From NCBI GenBank assembly GCA_900552445.1, contig URZS01000048.1:1-7348 (forward strand): a stretch of DNA of 7,348 nt, given 5' to 3'. Under the pieces are notes generated by a model. That model was not told where the DNA came from, ran no database searches, and was given only the letters and a program-made list of their open reading frames with translations. The translations under genes were made by a program, and so were the position numbers. Each line of letters starts with the position of its first letter. Positions within the stretch are counted from its first letter, which is position 1. The stretch comes from an uncultured Veillonella sp. (GTDB taxonomy: Bacteria; Bacillota; Negativicutes; Veillonellales; Veillonellaceae). Below are positions 1 to 5,713 of this stretch, in pieces.

Positions 1-2244
1 TACTATCCAGATGACAAAGATTCCTACAACCGTTGGATTGCCGTTGGGGTAGATCCAAGTCACTTGATCCCAATTGAAGACAACTTCTGGGAAATCGGTG
101 AAGGCCCATGTGGTCCAGATAGCGAAATCTTCTTTGACCAAGGCCCTGAACATGGTTGTGATGATCCTAACTGTGCACCAGGCTGTGATTGCGATCGCTA
201 CCTTGAAATTTGGAACCTTGTATTTACTCAATTCAATAAAATGCCAGATGGTTCCTATGAGCCATTACAACATAAAAACATCGATACAGGCGCCGGTCTT
301 GAGCGATTGGCTTCCGTATTGCAAGGTTGCAGAACTAACTTCGAAACAGATTTGATTTATCCAATTATCGAAGCTACTGCAAAACGTGCTGGTGTTACAT
401 ATAACGATAATCCTAATACAGATGTATCTTTGAAGGTTATTGCTGACCACGCTCGTGCTGTAACAGCATTGATCTCTGATGGTGTATTGCCATCTAACGA
501 AGGCCGCGGTTATGTATTGCGCCGTATCTTGCGACGTGCTGTACGTCATGGTCGTTTATTAGGTATTGAAGGTATCTTCTTAACACCGCTAGTTGATGTA
601 GTAGTAGATATTCTTGGTCCTGGTATTAAATCCATTGCTGAGAAAAAAGACTTTGTTAAACGAGTAGTTCAAAACGAAGAAGAACGCTTTAACCAAACAT
701 TGGAACAAGGTCTTGAGTTATTGAACTCCTTAATCGACACATTAGCTGCTGAAAAAGCAACTGTAGTTCCTGGTTCTGAAGTATTTAAATTATATGATAC
801 ATATGGATTCCCTTGGGAATTAACAGAAGAAATCGCATCTGAACGTGGTTTCACAATCGACCATGAGGGCTTCGAAGCTGCTATGAAAGAGCAACGTGAA
901 CGCGCTCGTGAAGCTCGTGTTAAAGAAGATGCGAAGGTAGCAACACCAGACATTACGTTCTTGAAAGACGAAGAACTTCTTGAAGATGAGTCTGTAAAAG
1001 CATCTTCTGTATTGATGATAGGCAAAGGGGCTGAACGCTTACAAACAGCTGCTGACGGCGATGAAATTACGATTATCGTACGTACGACTCCATTCCATGC
1101 AGAAGGGGGCGGTCAATTAGGCGATACAGGCTTCATCGTTGGCCCAATGGGTAAAGTAGAGGTTCATAATACAAAACGCTTACCAGAAGGCACAGTATAC
1201 CATATCGGTACTGTTGTAGAAGGTTCCATTTCTGAAGGCGATGATGTAGCTCTTGAAGTAGATACAAACCGTCGCTCTGCAATGGCTCGTAACCATACAG
1301 CAACTCACTTGTTACATGCGGCTTTGAAACAAATCTTAGGCGACCATGTTAACCAAGCTGGCTCCTTAGTAACGCCAGATTACTTGCGTTTCGACTTTAC
1401 GCATTTCTCCCCTGTAACACAAGAGGAACTTGATCAAATCGAAGCCCTTGTAAATGAAGAGATTCTTAAAGCTACTGACCTTGCTATTGCTGAAATGTCT
1501 ATGGACGAAGCAAAAGAAAAAGGTGCTATGGCACTCTTTGGTGATAAATATGGCGACGTAGTTCGCGTTGTAGAGGTTCCAGGCTTCTCCGTTGAATTAT
1601 GTGGTGGTTCTCACGTAGGTAATACTGCCTTCGTAGGCTCCTTCCGTTTAACTTCTGAAGCTGGTATCGGTTCCGGCGTACGTCGTATTGAAGCTATTAC
1701 TGGTCGTGCAGCTCTCGATGCAGCTAAACAAGATCGTTTGACTATCGAACGCATGGCGGGCGAGCTTAAAACTAAAGCCCCTCAAGTGGAAGAACGTTTA
1801 CATCAAGTGTTGGCAGAAGCTAAAGAAACTGCTAAAGAATTAGAACAAATTCGGAAAGAAGTTTCTGCTGCAGGTGCTGCTGATATCATTGCTGGTAAAG
1901 TTATGATTGGCGACGTTCCATTTGTAGCTGCCGCTGTAAAAGCCTCTTCTATCGATGAATTACGCGACTTAGCTGATATGGGGCTTGATAAATTAAATGG
2001 CTCTGGCGTAGTCCTCGTAGGTGCCGCTATGGGTGACGATAAAGTTAACTTTGTATGTAAAGTATCTAAAGACGTCGTTGCTAAAGGTGCAAAAGCTGGC
2101 AACATCGTAAAAGCTGTAGCTCAAGTAGCTGGTGGTAATGGCGGTGGTCGTCCAGATATGGCTCAAGCAGGCGGCAAAGAACCAGCTAAATTGATGGAAG
2201 CATTAAAAGCTGGTGGTGAGGAATTAACATCTATGTTACAATAG
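1..2244 (+). CDS. alaS: Alanyl-tRNA synthetase, 5'-truncated by window edge
   Basis: Cytosolic class II synthetase that charges tRNA-Ala and hydrolyses mischarged Ser- or Gly-tRNA-Ala. Frame 1 is open from base 1, so the gene starts upstream. 747 codons are visible and the family is usually near 875 residues, so about 130 N-terminal residues are missing. Visible in order (fragment numbering): catalytic-core block GPCGPDSEIFFD (36-47); a Cys-rich insert C53/C58/C62/C64, usual in bacterial AlaRS; RYLEIWNLVF (67-75); the class II motif 3 region DTGAGLER (95-102); the tRNA-recognition domain; the editing domain with zinc ligands H432-x3-H436 and C534-x3-H538; a coiled-coil-like linker (about 575-625); and the C-Ala domain with the glycine-rich GGNGGGRPDMAQAGG (711-725). 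All key editing residues are intact and there is no frameshift. The identity is secure. I see no convincing terminator after the stop, so read-through into ireB is possible. Confidence 0.98.
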   Translation, partial: YYPDDKDSYNRWIAVGVDPSHLIPIEDNFWEIGEGPCGPDSEIFFDQGPEHGCDDPNCAPGCDCDRYLEIWNLVFTQFNKMPDGSYEPLQHKNIDTGAGLERLASVLQGCRTNFETDLIYPIIEATAKRAGVTYNDNPNTDVSLKVIADHARAVTALISDGVLPSNEGRGYVLRRILRRAVRHGRLLGIEGIFLTPLVDVVVDILGPGIKSIAEKKDFVKRVVQNEEERFNQTLEQGLELLNSLIDTLAAEKATVVPGSEVFKLYDTYGFPWELTEEIASERGFTIDHEGFEAAMKEQRERAREARVKEDAKVATPDITFLKDEELLEDESVKASSVLMIGKGAERLQTAADGDEITIIVRTTPFHAEGGGQLGDTGFIVGPMGKVEVHNTKRLPEGTVYHIGTVVEGSISEGDDVALEVDTNRRSAMARNHTATHLLHAALKQILGDHVNQAGSLVTPDYLRFDFTHFSPVTQEELDQIEALVNEEILKATDLAIAEMSMDEAKEKGAMALFGDKYGDVVRVVEVPGFSVELCGGSHVGNTAFVGSFRLTSEAGIGSGVRRIEAITGRAALDAAKQDRLTIERMAGELKTKAPQVEERLHQVLAEAKETAKELEQIRKEVSAAGAADIIAGKVMIGDVPFVAAAVKASSIDELRDLADMGLDKLNGSGVVLVGAAMGDDKVNFVCKVSKDVVAKGAKAGNIVKAVAQVAGGNGGGRPDMAQAGGKEPAKLMEALKAGGEELTSMLQ

Positions 2245-2308
2245 GCATATAATTTTATAATTATATTTCTATCTGTTATAGAAAAAATTCATAATGCATA
2301 AAAAGTTA

Positions 2309-2338
2309 ATGACTATGTACCTTTGATTCAAGTATAAT
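2309..2338 (+). promoter_or_regulatory. Sigma-A type promoter upstream of ireB
   Basis: A perfect TATAAT -10 lies at 2333-2338. The best -35 match is ATGACT at 2309-2314 (4 of 6 to TTGACA) with an 18-bp spacer. The predicted start, about 7 bases after the -10, is near 2345, giving a 5' UTR of roughly 55 bases before the ireB ATG. The promoter would let ireB-ruvX-DUF1292 be expressed apart from alaS. The -10 is strong and the -35 is only fair. No start site has been measured. Confidence 0.65.
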
Positions 2339-2342
2339 AGTA

Positions 2343-2375
2343 GGCGAGGTTTCATTTTCACAAGTGAAGCCCGCC
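2343..2375 (+). promoter_or_regulatory. Stem-loop at predicted 5' end of the ireB transcript
   Basis: Bases 2343-2354 pair with 2365-2375: GGCG with CGCC, a single bulged A at 2347, then GG with CC, one U-G wobble and UUCA with UGAA. Three more weak pairs (2355-2357 with 2362-2364) could close a four-base loop. It starts where transcription is predicted to begin and ends 11 bases before the Shine-Dalgarno. No U-run follows, so it is not a terminator. A role in mRNA 5'-end protection or translation control is inference. I do not recognise a known riboswitch or protein-binding leader. Confidence 0.5.
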
Positions 2376-2386
2376 AATGTAATAAA

Positions 2387-2393
2387 AAGGAGG
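2387..2393 (+). promoter_or_regulatory. Ribosome binding site deciding the ireB start
   Basis: AAGGAGG at 2387-2393 lies 6 bases before ATG 2400. This fixes the ireB start at 2400 rather than the in-frame GTG at 2364, which sits inside the leader stem-loop and has no ribosome binding site in front of it. Confidence 0.85.
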
Positions 2394-2399
2394 GATACG

Positions 2400-2660
2400 A
2401 TGAAAGTTTCTGATGAAACCATGCTATTCCGTAAAGTAGACGATGAACCGATGACAGCAGAAGAAGTGCTGACTCGTGTTTATCAATCTATTCAAGAAAA
2501 AGGTTACAATCCAATTAATCAAATTTTAGGTTATCTAATTTCTGGTGATCCAGCGTACATTACTAGTTATAATAATGCACGTTCTGATATTCGTCGCTTG
2601 GAGCGGGATGACTTGATTGAGGAATTGTTGAAAGAATACGCAAAGGCTAAACAATTATAA
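2400..2660 (+). CDS. ireB: IreB/ReoM family regulatory protein (UPF0297, YrzL-like)
   Basis: Small cytosolic protein of 86 residues, the family's normal size. The diagnostic block is present: [21 protein letters not shown] (35-55), then [21 protein letters not shown] (60-80). In Enterococcus faecalis IreB is a substrate of the PASTA kinase IreK. In Listeria the homologue ReoM, phosphorylated on Thr7, controls ClpCP degradation of MurA, so the family tunes peptidoglycan precursor synthesis. Here the N-terminus reads S4-D-E-T7, so a hydroxyl residue is kept at both positions phosphorylated in E. faecalis IreB (Thr4 and Thr7). This also supports the ATG 2400 start. The stop codon shares its last base with the ruvX ATG (TAATG). 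Family membership is clear; phosphorylation in this organism is inferred. Confidence 0.95.
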   Translation: MKVSDETMLFRKVDDEPMTAEEVLTRVYQSIQEKGYNPINQILGYLISGDPAYITSYNNARSDIRRLERDDLIEELLKEYAKAKQL

Positions 2661-3079
2661 TGAGAATTATGTCATTAGACGTGGGCAGCCGTACTATCGG
2701 TATTGCCTGTAGCGACGCACTGCTCATGACTGCACAAGGTATTGAAACCATTCGTAGAACATCTCTTGAAAAAGACTTTAATCGCTTACAAGAACTCATT
2801 GCTGAATATGAAGTACATGAGCTTGTAGTAGGTATGCCGAAGAATATGAATGGTACAAAAGGTGAACGAGCTGAAAAAACTGAAGAATTCGTCGAAAAGA
2901 TGAAGGAAGTCATCGATTTACCTGTTTCATATTGGGATGAGCGGTTATCTACGGTTATGGCTGAACGCCAACTCATCGCAGCTGACGTAAGTCGTAAAAA
3001 GCGTAAATCCGTTATTGATAAAATGGCAGCGGTTGTAATTTTGCAAGGATACTTAGATCGCTTGCAGTTCAATAAATAA
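2660..3079 (+). CDS. ruvX: RuvX/YqgF family putative pre-16S rRNA nuclease / Holliday junction resolvase
   Basis: A 139-residue RNase H-fold protein, typical length. Family motifs: [14 protein letters not shown] (6-19) with first acidic residue D7; [15 protein letters not shown] (54-68); YWDERLST (91-98) with E94; and [14 protein letters not shown] (120-133) with D120. D7, E94 and D120 match the expected metal-binding acidic triad. E. coli YqgF is implicated in 16S rRNA 5'-end maturation, while some RuvX proteins cleave Holliday junctions in vitro. Sequence alone does not choose between them. The ATG overlaps the ireB stop by one base, and there is only a weak AAAGG about 13 bases upstream, so translation is probably coupled to ireB. 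A second in-frame ATG at 2669 would give a start three residues before the LDVG motif. Confidence 0.95.
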   Translation: MRIMSLDVGSRTIGIACSDALLMTAQGIETIRRTSLEKDFNRLQELIAEYEVHELVVGMPKNMNGTKGERAEKTEEFVEKMKEVIDLPVSYWDERLSTVMAERQLIAADVSRKKRKSVIDKMAAVVILQGYLDRLQFNK

Positions 3080-3107
3080 ATCTTTTTTTCCATAAGGAGG
3101 GTTTCCA

Positions 3108-3404
3108 ATGGTTGACCAAAACTTTGAAGGTGAAGTGTATTATTTAGAATTCGAAGACGAAAACGGCAATAAACAATACTTCACAGAAGATGTTGTTCTA
3201 AACCATGAAGGTCATGAGTATGCAGTTCTTGTACATGTACAAGATGAAGAGGAAGACCACGAAGGTCAAGATGACACATACATGATCTTGGCTAGTATCG
3301 AAAAAAATGAAGAAGGCGTTGAAGAATACGTACCTTTAGATGAAGAAGATGAAGTTTTTGAAACTTTAGTAAAAATGTATGAAGAAATGGGTGAAGACGA
3401 ATAA
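3108..3404 (+). CDS. Acidic DUF1292 family protein (YrzB-like, UPF0473)
   Basis: 98 residues, preceded by a strong site AAGGAGGG (3094-3101) 6 bases before the ATG. It is very acidic: 35 Asp/Glu against 3 Lys and no Arg, with clusters at 46-50 (DEEED) and 78-82 (DEEDE). The beta-rich pattern Y-x-x-x-DENGNKQYF (12-25), Y-x-V-L-V-H (38-43), YMILASIE (58-65) and EEYVPLDEEDE (72-82) is the DUF1292 layout. The family sits next to ruvX/ireB across Firmicutes but its biochemical role is unknown to me. No membrane segment, signal peptide or catalytic motif is visible. It is the last gene of the first transcription unit. The stop codon lies in a 7-bp perfect inverted repeat, just before the terminator. 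Confidence 0.92.
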   Translation: MVDQNFEGEVYYLEFEDENGNKQYFTEDVVLNHEGHEYAVLVHVQDEEEDHEGQDDTYMILASIEKNEEGVEEYVPLDEEDEVFETLVKMYEEMGEDE

Positions 3405-3422
3405 TCGTCTTTAAGATGAATC

Positions 3423-3454
3423 TAGCGTATTGCGTAGAGCAATGCGCTATTTTT
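3423..3454 (+). terminator. Intrinsic terminator after DUF1292 gene
   Basis: An 11-bp stem, TAGCGTATTGC (3423-3433) with GCAATGCGCTA (3439-3449), contains one G-U pair and a 5-base loop GTAGA. It is followed at once by five T residues (3450-3454). This closes the ireB-ruvX-DUF1292 unit 18 bases after the last stop codon and separates it from mltG. Confidence 0.92.
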
Positions 3455-3600
3455 ATGTTTGGGCATAGATCGTCTTGAATTATAAACTAAGGTATTCATT
3501 CATATTATTAGCATGACCAAAAACTATAATTGCTATATCACATAAGCAGAGGGAAACAAGGTGATTAATGCCCTTTTGTGTAGGGGAAATATAGAGTTTA

Positions 3601-3622
3601 TGGTATAATGAATTGATATACT
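3601..3622 (+). promoter_or_regulatory. Extended -10 promoter(s) for mltG
   Basis: TGGTATAAT at 3601-3609 is a perfect -10 with the TG extension. A second extended element, TGATATACT at 3614-3622, follows 13 bases later. Neither has a good TTGACA-like -35 at normal spacing (the 17-bp positions read TAGGGG and GAGTTT), as is common for extended -10 promoters. The first would start near 3616, giving a 5' UTR of about 35 bases before the GTG start. The strong terminator upstream means mltG needs its own promoter, which supports this assignment. Confidence 0.65.
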
Positions 3623-3650
3623 GTTATGTTACAGAAAGGAACTCAACGAC

Positions 3651-5081
3651 GTGAGAAAAGCCTTAAGATATATTCTAATTCTTGCTATTGTTGGTGTATT
3701 GATTATTGGTGGTGGTCTTGGTGCATTATACCTAGTACCAAATACCTTCGCTCAAGATGATGGTACCCAAGTATTAGTTATTGAAAAGGGTCAGACTGGT
3801 ACTGAAATTGCAGATATGCTTTACGAACGAGGCCTTATCCGTTCTACCCAAGGTTTTAAACTGTGGTTGTACTTGAGCGGTACTAATGATAAGCTCCAAA
3901 CTGGTCATTACCAAATTCCTAATAAGGTAACTGTGCGCGAACTCATTTCTTTATTACAAGAAGGTCATGTAGAATCTATTCGTGTCACAATTCCTGAAGG
4001 ATATACCGTTGGTGATATTGCTATCGTTCTTGAAAAAAATCAAATCATGAAAGCAAAGGATTTCTTAGCTGAAGCAAAGACTTACGTACCATACCCATAT
4101 ATGAAAGGTACAAAAACAGCTACATATCCTGTGGAAGGTTTCTTGTTCCCAAGTACTTATGAAATCCCTGTTGGGGCTACACCTCGCGATGTTATCCAAA
4201 TGATGGCTGATGAAATGAATCGTTACCTTACACCAGCTGTAAAGAAACAAATTCAAGCGCAACACATGAGTATTCATGACTTTGTAACATTGGCATCTAT
4301 CGTTGAACGAGAGTCTCTATTTGATGCGGATCGTCCTACTATTGCGGGGGTGTTTAAAAAGCGTTTGGCTCATGGTATTCCATTACAATCTGATGCGACC
4401 ATTTCCTATGTACTTGGTTATGCAAAAGAAAACGTAACAATTGGTGATACTCAACTACAAAGTCCATATAATACATATGTATCTAAAGGTTTACCACCAG
4501 GACCGATTGCTAACCCGGGTAAAAAATCTTTAGACGCAGTATTATATTCTGAAAATACAGATTACTTGTATTTTGTAGCAGATAAAGAAGGTCATAATCA
4601 CTTCTCTAAAACATACGAAGAGCATTTAGCAGCAGTTAATAAGATTTATGGCGCTGATACAGCAACTCCTTCCTCTGCTAGCACAGAAGTGGCTGCACAA
4701 GCAGGTCCTAACTATGACGTAGCAGTAGCAACTACAGAGCCTGACTACAACTATAGTTCTGCAGAAGCGGTGGAAGCAGATTCTCAATATGTTGACGTTG
4801 AACCTACGTATAAATACACGCCAACAACTGTTCCGGCAGTTGAGGTTCCAGCTCCTGTATCTGCTCCAACACAAAATCAAACACCAAGTCAAGTTACACC
4901 AGCTACTCCATCTTATGGTAATAGCAGTAATAATACTTATGTACCGACTACAAATCGTGCACCAGAAACGACTCCGTATGTAGCTCCAAGTACACAAGAG
5001 GTACCGCGTATTGAAGTGAAACCAGCTGAATCGGTTGATCGTTCTACGCTAAACGTGCCTAGTGGTAATAGCAATAAATAA
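3651..5081 (+). CDS. mltG: Endolytic murein transglycosylase MltG with long low-complexity C-terminal tail
   Basis: Membrane-anchored enzyme that cleaves nascent glycan strands outside the cytoplasmic membrane, helping set glycan length. Start is GTG 3651, with AAAGGA (3635-3640) 10 bases upstream. Residues 1-6 are basic and 7-29 form one membrane helix. A LysM-like region follows (about 40-106), then the YceG/MltG catalytic domain: GFLFPSTYEIP (163-173), ASIVERES (215-222) with E219 aligned to the catalytic Glu of E. coli MltG, IPLQSDATISYVLG (243-256), YNTYVSKGLPPGPIANPG (273-290), and YLYFVADKEGHNHFSKTYEEH (305-325). The core ends near residue 335, the normal end of the family. The remaining ~140 residues are an unusual tail with about 19 Pro and 9 Tyr, many Thr/Ser/Ala/Val, and no Cys, Trp, Phe or His. 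TFA (32-34) could be a signal-peptidase site, but the family normally stays anchored. It heads the second transcription unit. Confidence 0.96.
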   Translation: MRKALRYILILAIVGVLIIGGGLGALYLVPNTFAQDDGTQVLVIEKGQTGTEIADMLYERGLIRSTQGFKLWLYLSGTNDKLQTGHYQIPNKVTVRELISLLQEGHVESIRVTIPEGYTVGDIAIVLEKNQIMKAKDFLAEAKTYVPYPYMKGTKTATYPVEGFLFPSTYEIPVGATPRDVIQMMADEMNRYLTPAVKKQIQAQHMSIHDFVTLASIVERESLFDADRPTIAGVFKKRLAHGIPLQSDATISYVLGYAKENVTIGDTQLQSPYNTYVSKGLPPGPIANPGKKSLDAVLYSENTDYLYFVADKEGHNHFSKTYEEHLAAVNKIYGADTATPSSASTEVAAQAGPNYDVAVATTEPDYNYSSAEAVEADSQYVDVEPTYKYTPTTVPAVEVPAPVSAPTQNQTPSQVTPATPSYGNSSNNTYVPTTNRAPETTPYVAPSTQEVPRIEVKPAESVDRSTLNVPSGNSNK

Positions 5082-5084
5082 TGT

Positions 5085-5090
5085 AGGAGA
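5085..5090 (+). promoter_or_regulatory. Distant ribosome binding site of trmR
   Basis: AGGAGA at 5085-5090 is the only Shine-Dalgarno-like sequence before ATG 5105, with a long 14-base spacer. GTAG (5083-5086) can pair with CTAC (5097-5100) in a weak 4-5 bp hairpin that would overlap the site. This may lower initiation. The pairing is too short to be sure of. Confidence 0.45.
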
Positions 5091-5104
5091 TTGAATCTAC
5101 TTTC

Positions 5105-5713
5105 ATGACATTAAATGATATTTTAAATGAACAGCGTATTTATGCGATGATTAATGATGTACCGATTCTACGCGAATCCGAGGTTCATCTATTTGAAGAA
5201 TTAATAGGTTTGTACCGGCCCACCTCTGTGTTAGAGGTGGGCACCGCCATTGGTTACTCAGCTTTATTGATGGCTCCGCTACTCGATAAAGAGGAGGGAC
5301 ACATTACATCTATTGAATTAGATGATGTGCGTTACGAAATGGCGAAATATTATATTAACCAATCCGAATATGCCGATAAAATTACATTGCTGAAAGGCGA
5401 TGCATCTCAAGTCTTAACGGAACTCACTGGTGAATATGATCTTGTGTTCTTAGATGGTCCTAAGGGACAATATCTAAAGCAATTAGAGCTCATTTTGCCG
5501 CATGTGAAAGAAGGAGGCGTTATCCTAGCGGACAATGTACTCTTTAGAGGCTATGTAAGGGGCGATAAGGAGCCGCCAAAACGGTTCAAAACTATCGTAA
5601 AACGGTTAAAAGAATACTTAACATATGTTGAAAATAAAGAATTGTTTAACACCACCATTTACCCTATGGGTGATGGCATGAGTGTGAGTGTGTGGAAAGG
5701 GCACAACAAATAA
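5105..5713 (+). CDS. trmR: TrmR-like SAM-dependent tRNA 5-hydroxyuridine methyltransferase (YrrM family)
   Basis: A 202-residue class I methyltransferase of the O-methyltransferase family 3 type (COG4122). Visible motifs: SAM motif I VLEVGTAIGYSA (42-53); the acidic ribose-contact residue E71 in SIELDD; GDA (98-100); YDLVFLDGPKGQY (111-123) with D117; and LADNVLFRG (141-149) with D143-N144. D117, D143 and N144 are the expected divalent-metal ligands. B. subtilis YrrM (TrmR) methylates ho5U34 of tRNA to mo5U34. Gene order mltG-trmR-U32 is the same here, which favours this role over a generic catechol O-methyltransferase. Its stop shares one base with the start of the U32 gene, so the two are tightly linked. 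The codons for residues 38-46 form a perfect GC-rich inverted repeat. Confidence 0.88.
   Translation: MTLNDILNEQRIYAMINDVPILRESEVHLFEELIGLYRPTSVLEVGTAIGYSALLMAPLLDKEEGHITSIELDDVRYEMAKYYINQSEYADKITLLKGDASQVLTELTGEYDLVFLDGPKGQYLKQLELILPHVKEGGVILADNVLFRGYVRGDKEPPKRFKTIVKRLKEYLTYVENKELFNTTIYPMGDGMSVSVWKGHNK
5218..5242 (+). repeat. Perfect 10-bp GC-rich inverted repeat inside trmR
   Basis: GCCCACCTCT (5218-5227) and AGAGGTGGGC (5233-5242) are exact reverse complements around the loop GTGTT. Seven of ten pairs are G-C. The repeat lies inside trmR and encodes the strand leading into the SAM-binding motif. No T-run follows, so it is not a normal terminator. Function is unknown and chance is possible. 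Confidence 0.85.

Noticed and set aside
64..66. TTG as the alaS start
   Set aside because: The frame is open back to base 1 and the upstream residues (e.g. RWIAVGVDPSHLI) fit AlaRS, so the gene is cut by the window edge and does not start here.
2245..2297. AT-rich dyads (TTTCTAT/ATAGAAA at 2266-2284 and outer GCAT/ATGC) as an alaS terminator
   Set aside because: The stem is nearly all A-T and no T-run follows, so an intrinsic terminator is not supported.
2364..2399. GTG 2364 as an earlier ireB start
   Set aside because: It lies in the leader stem-loop with no ribosome binding site; the family N-terminus and the AAGGAGG site fit ATG 2400.
3082..3089. T-run between ruvX and the DUF1292 gene as a terminator
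   Set aside because: No stable stem precedes it, and the next gene's ribosome binding site begins 5 bases later.
3525..3530. Isolated perfect TATAAT in the 3405-3650 spacer
   Set aside because: It has no -35 at proper spacing and no TG extension; the extended -10 elements closer to mltG are better candidates.
3561..3609. Short frames (GTG 3561, 15 codons; ATG 3568, 8 codons) as leader peptides before mltG
   Set aside because: They lie upstream of or overlap the predicted promoter, have only a weak AAGGTG site, and no attenuator hairpin follows.
4789..4983. 64-codon + strand frame rich in Gln and Leu within mltG
   Set aside because: Out-of-frame reading of the repetitive tail, with no ribosome binding site; mltG is clearly coding here.
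4626..4997. 123-codon open frame on the - strand opposite the mltG tail
   Set aside because: Composition rich in Cys, Trp, Arg, Ser and Ile is the complement of Thr/Pro/Ala-rich codons; it is a shadow of the low-complexity MltG tail.
5692..5712. GTG 5692 as an earlier trhP start
   Set aside because: It would overlap trmR by 22 bases and add residues not typical of U32 proteins; ATG 5713 gives the usual one-base overlap.
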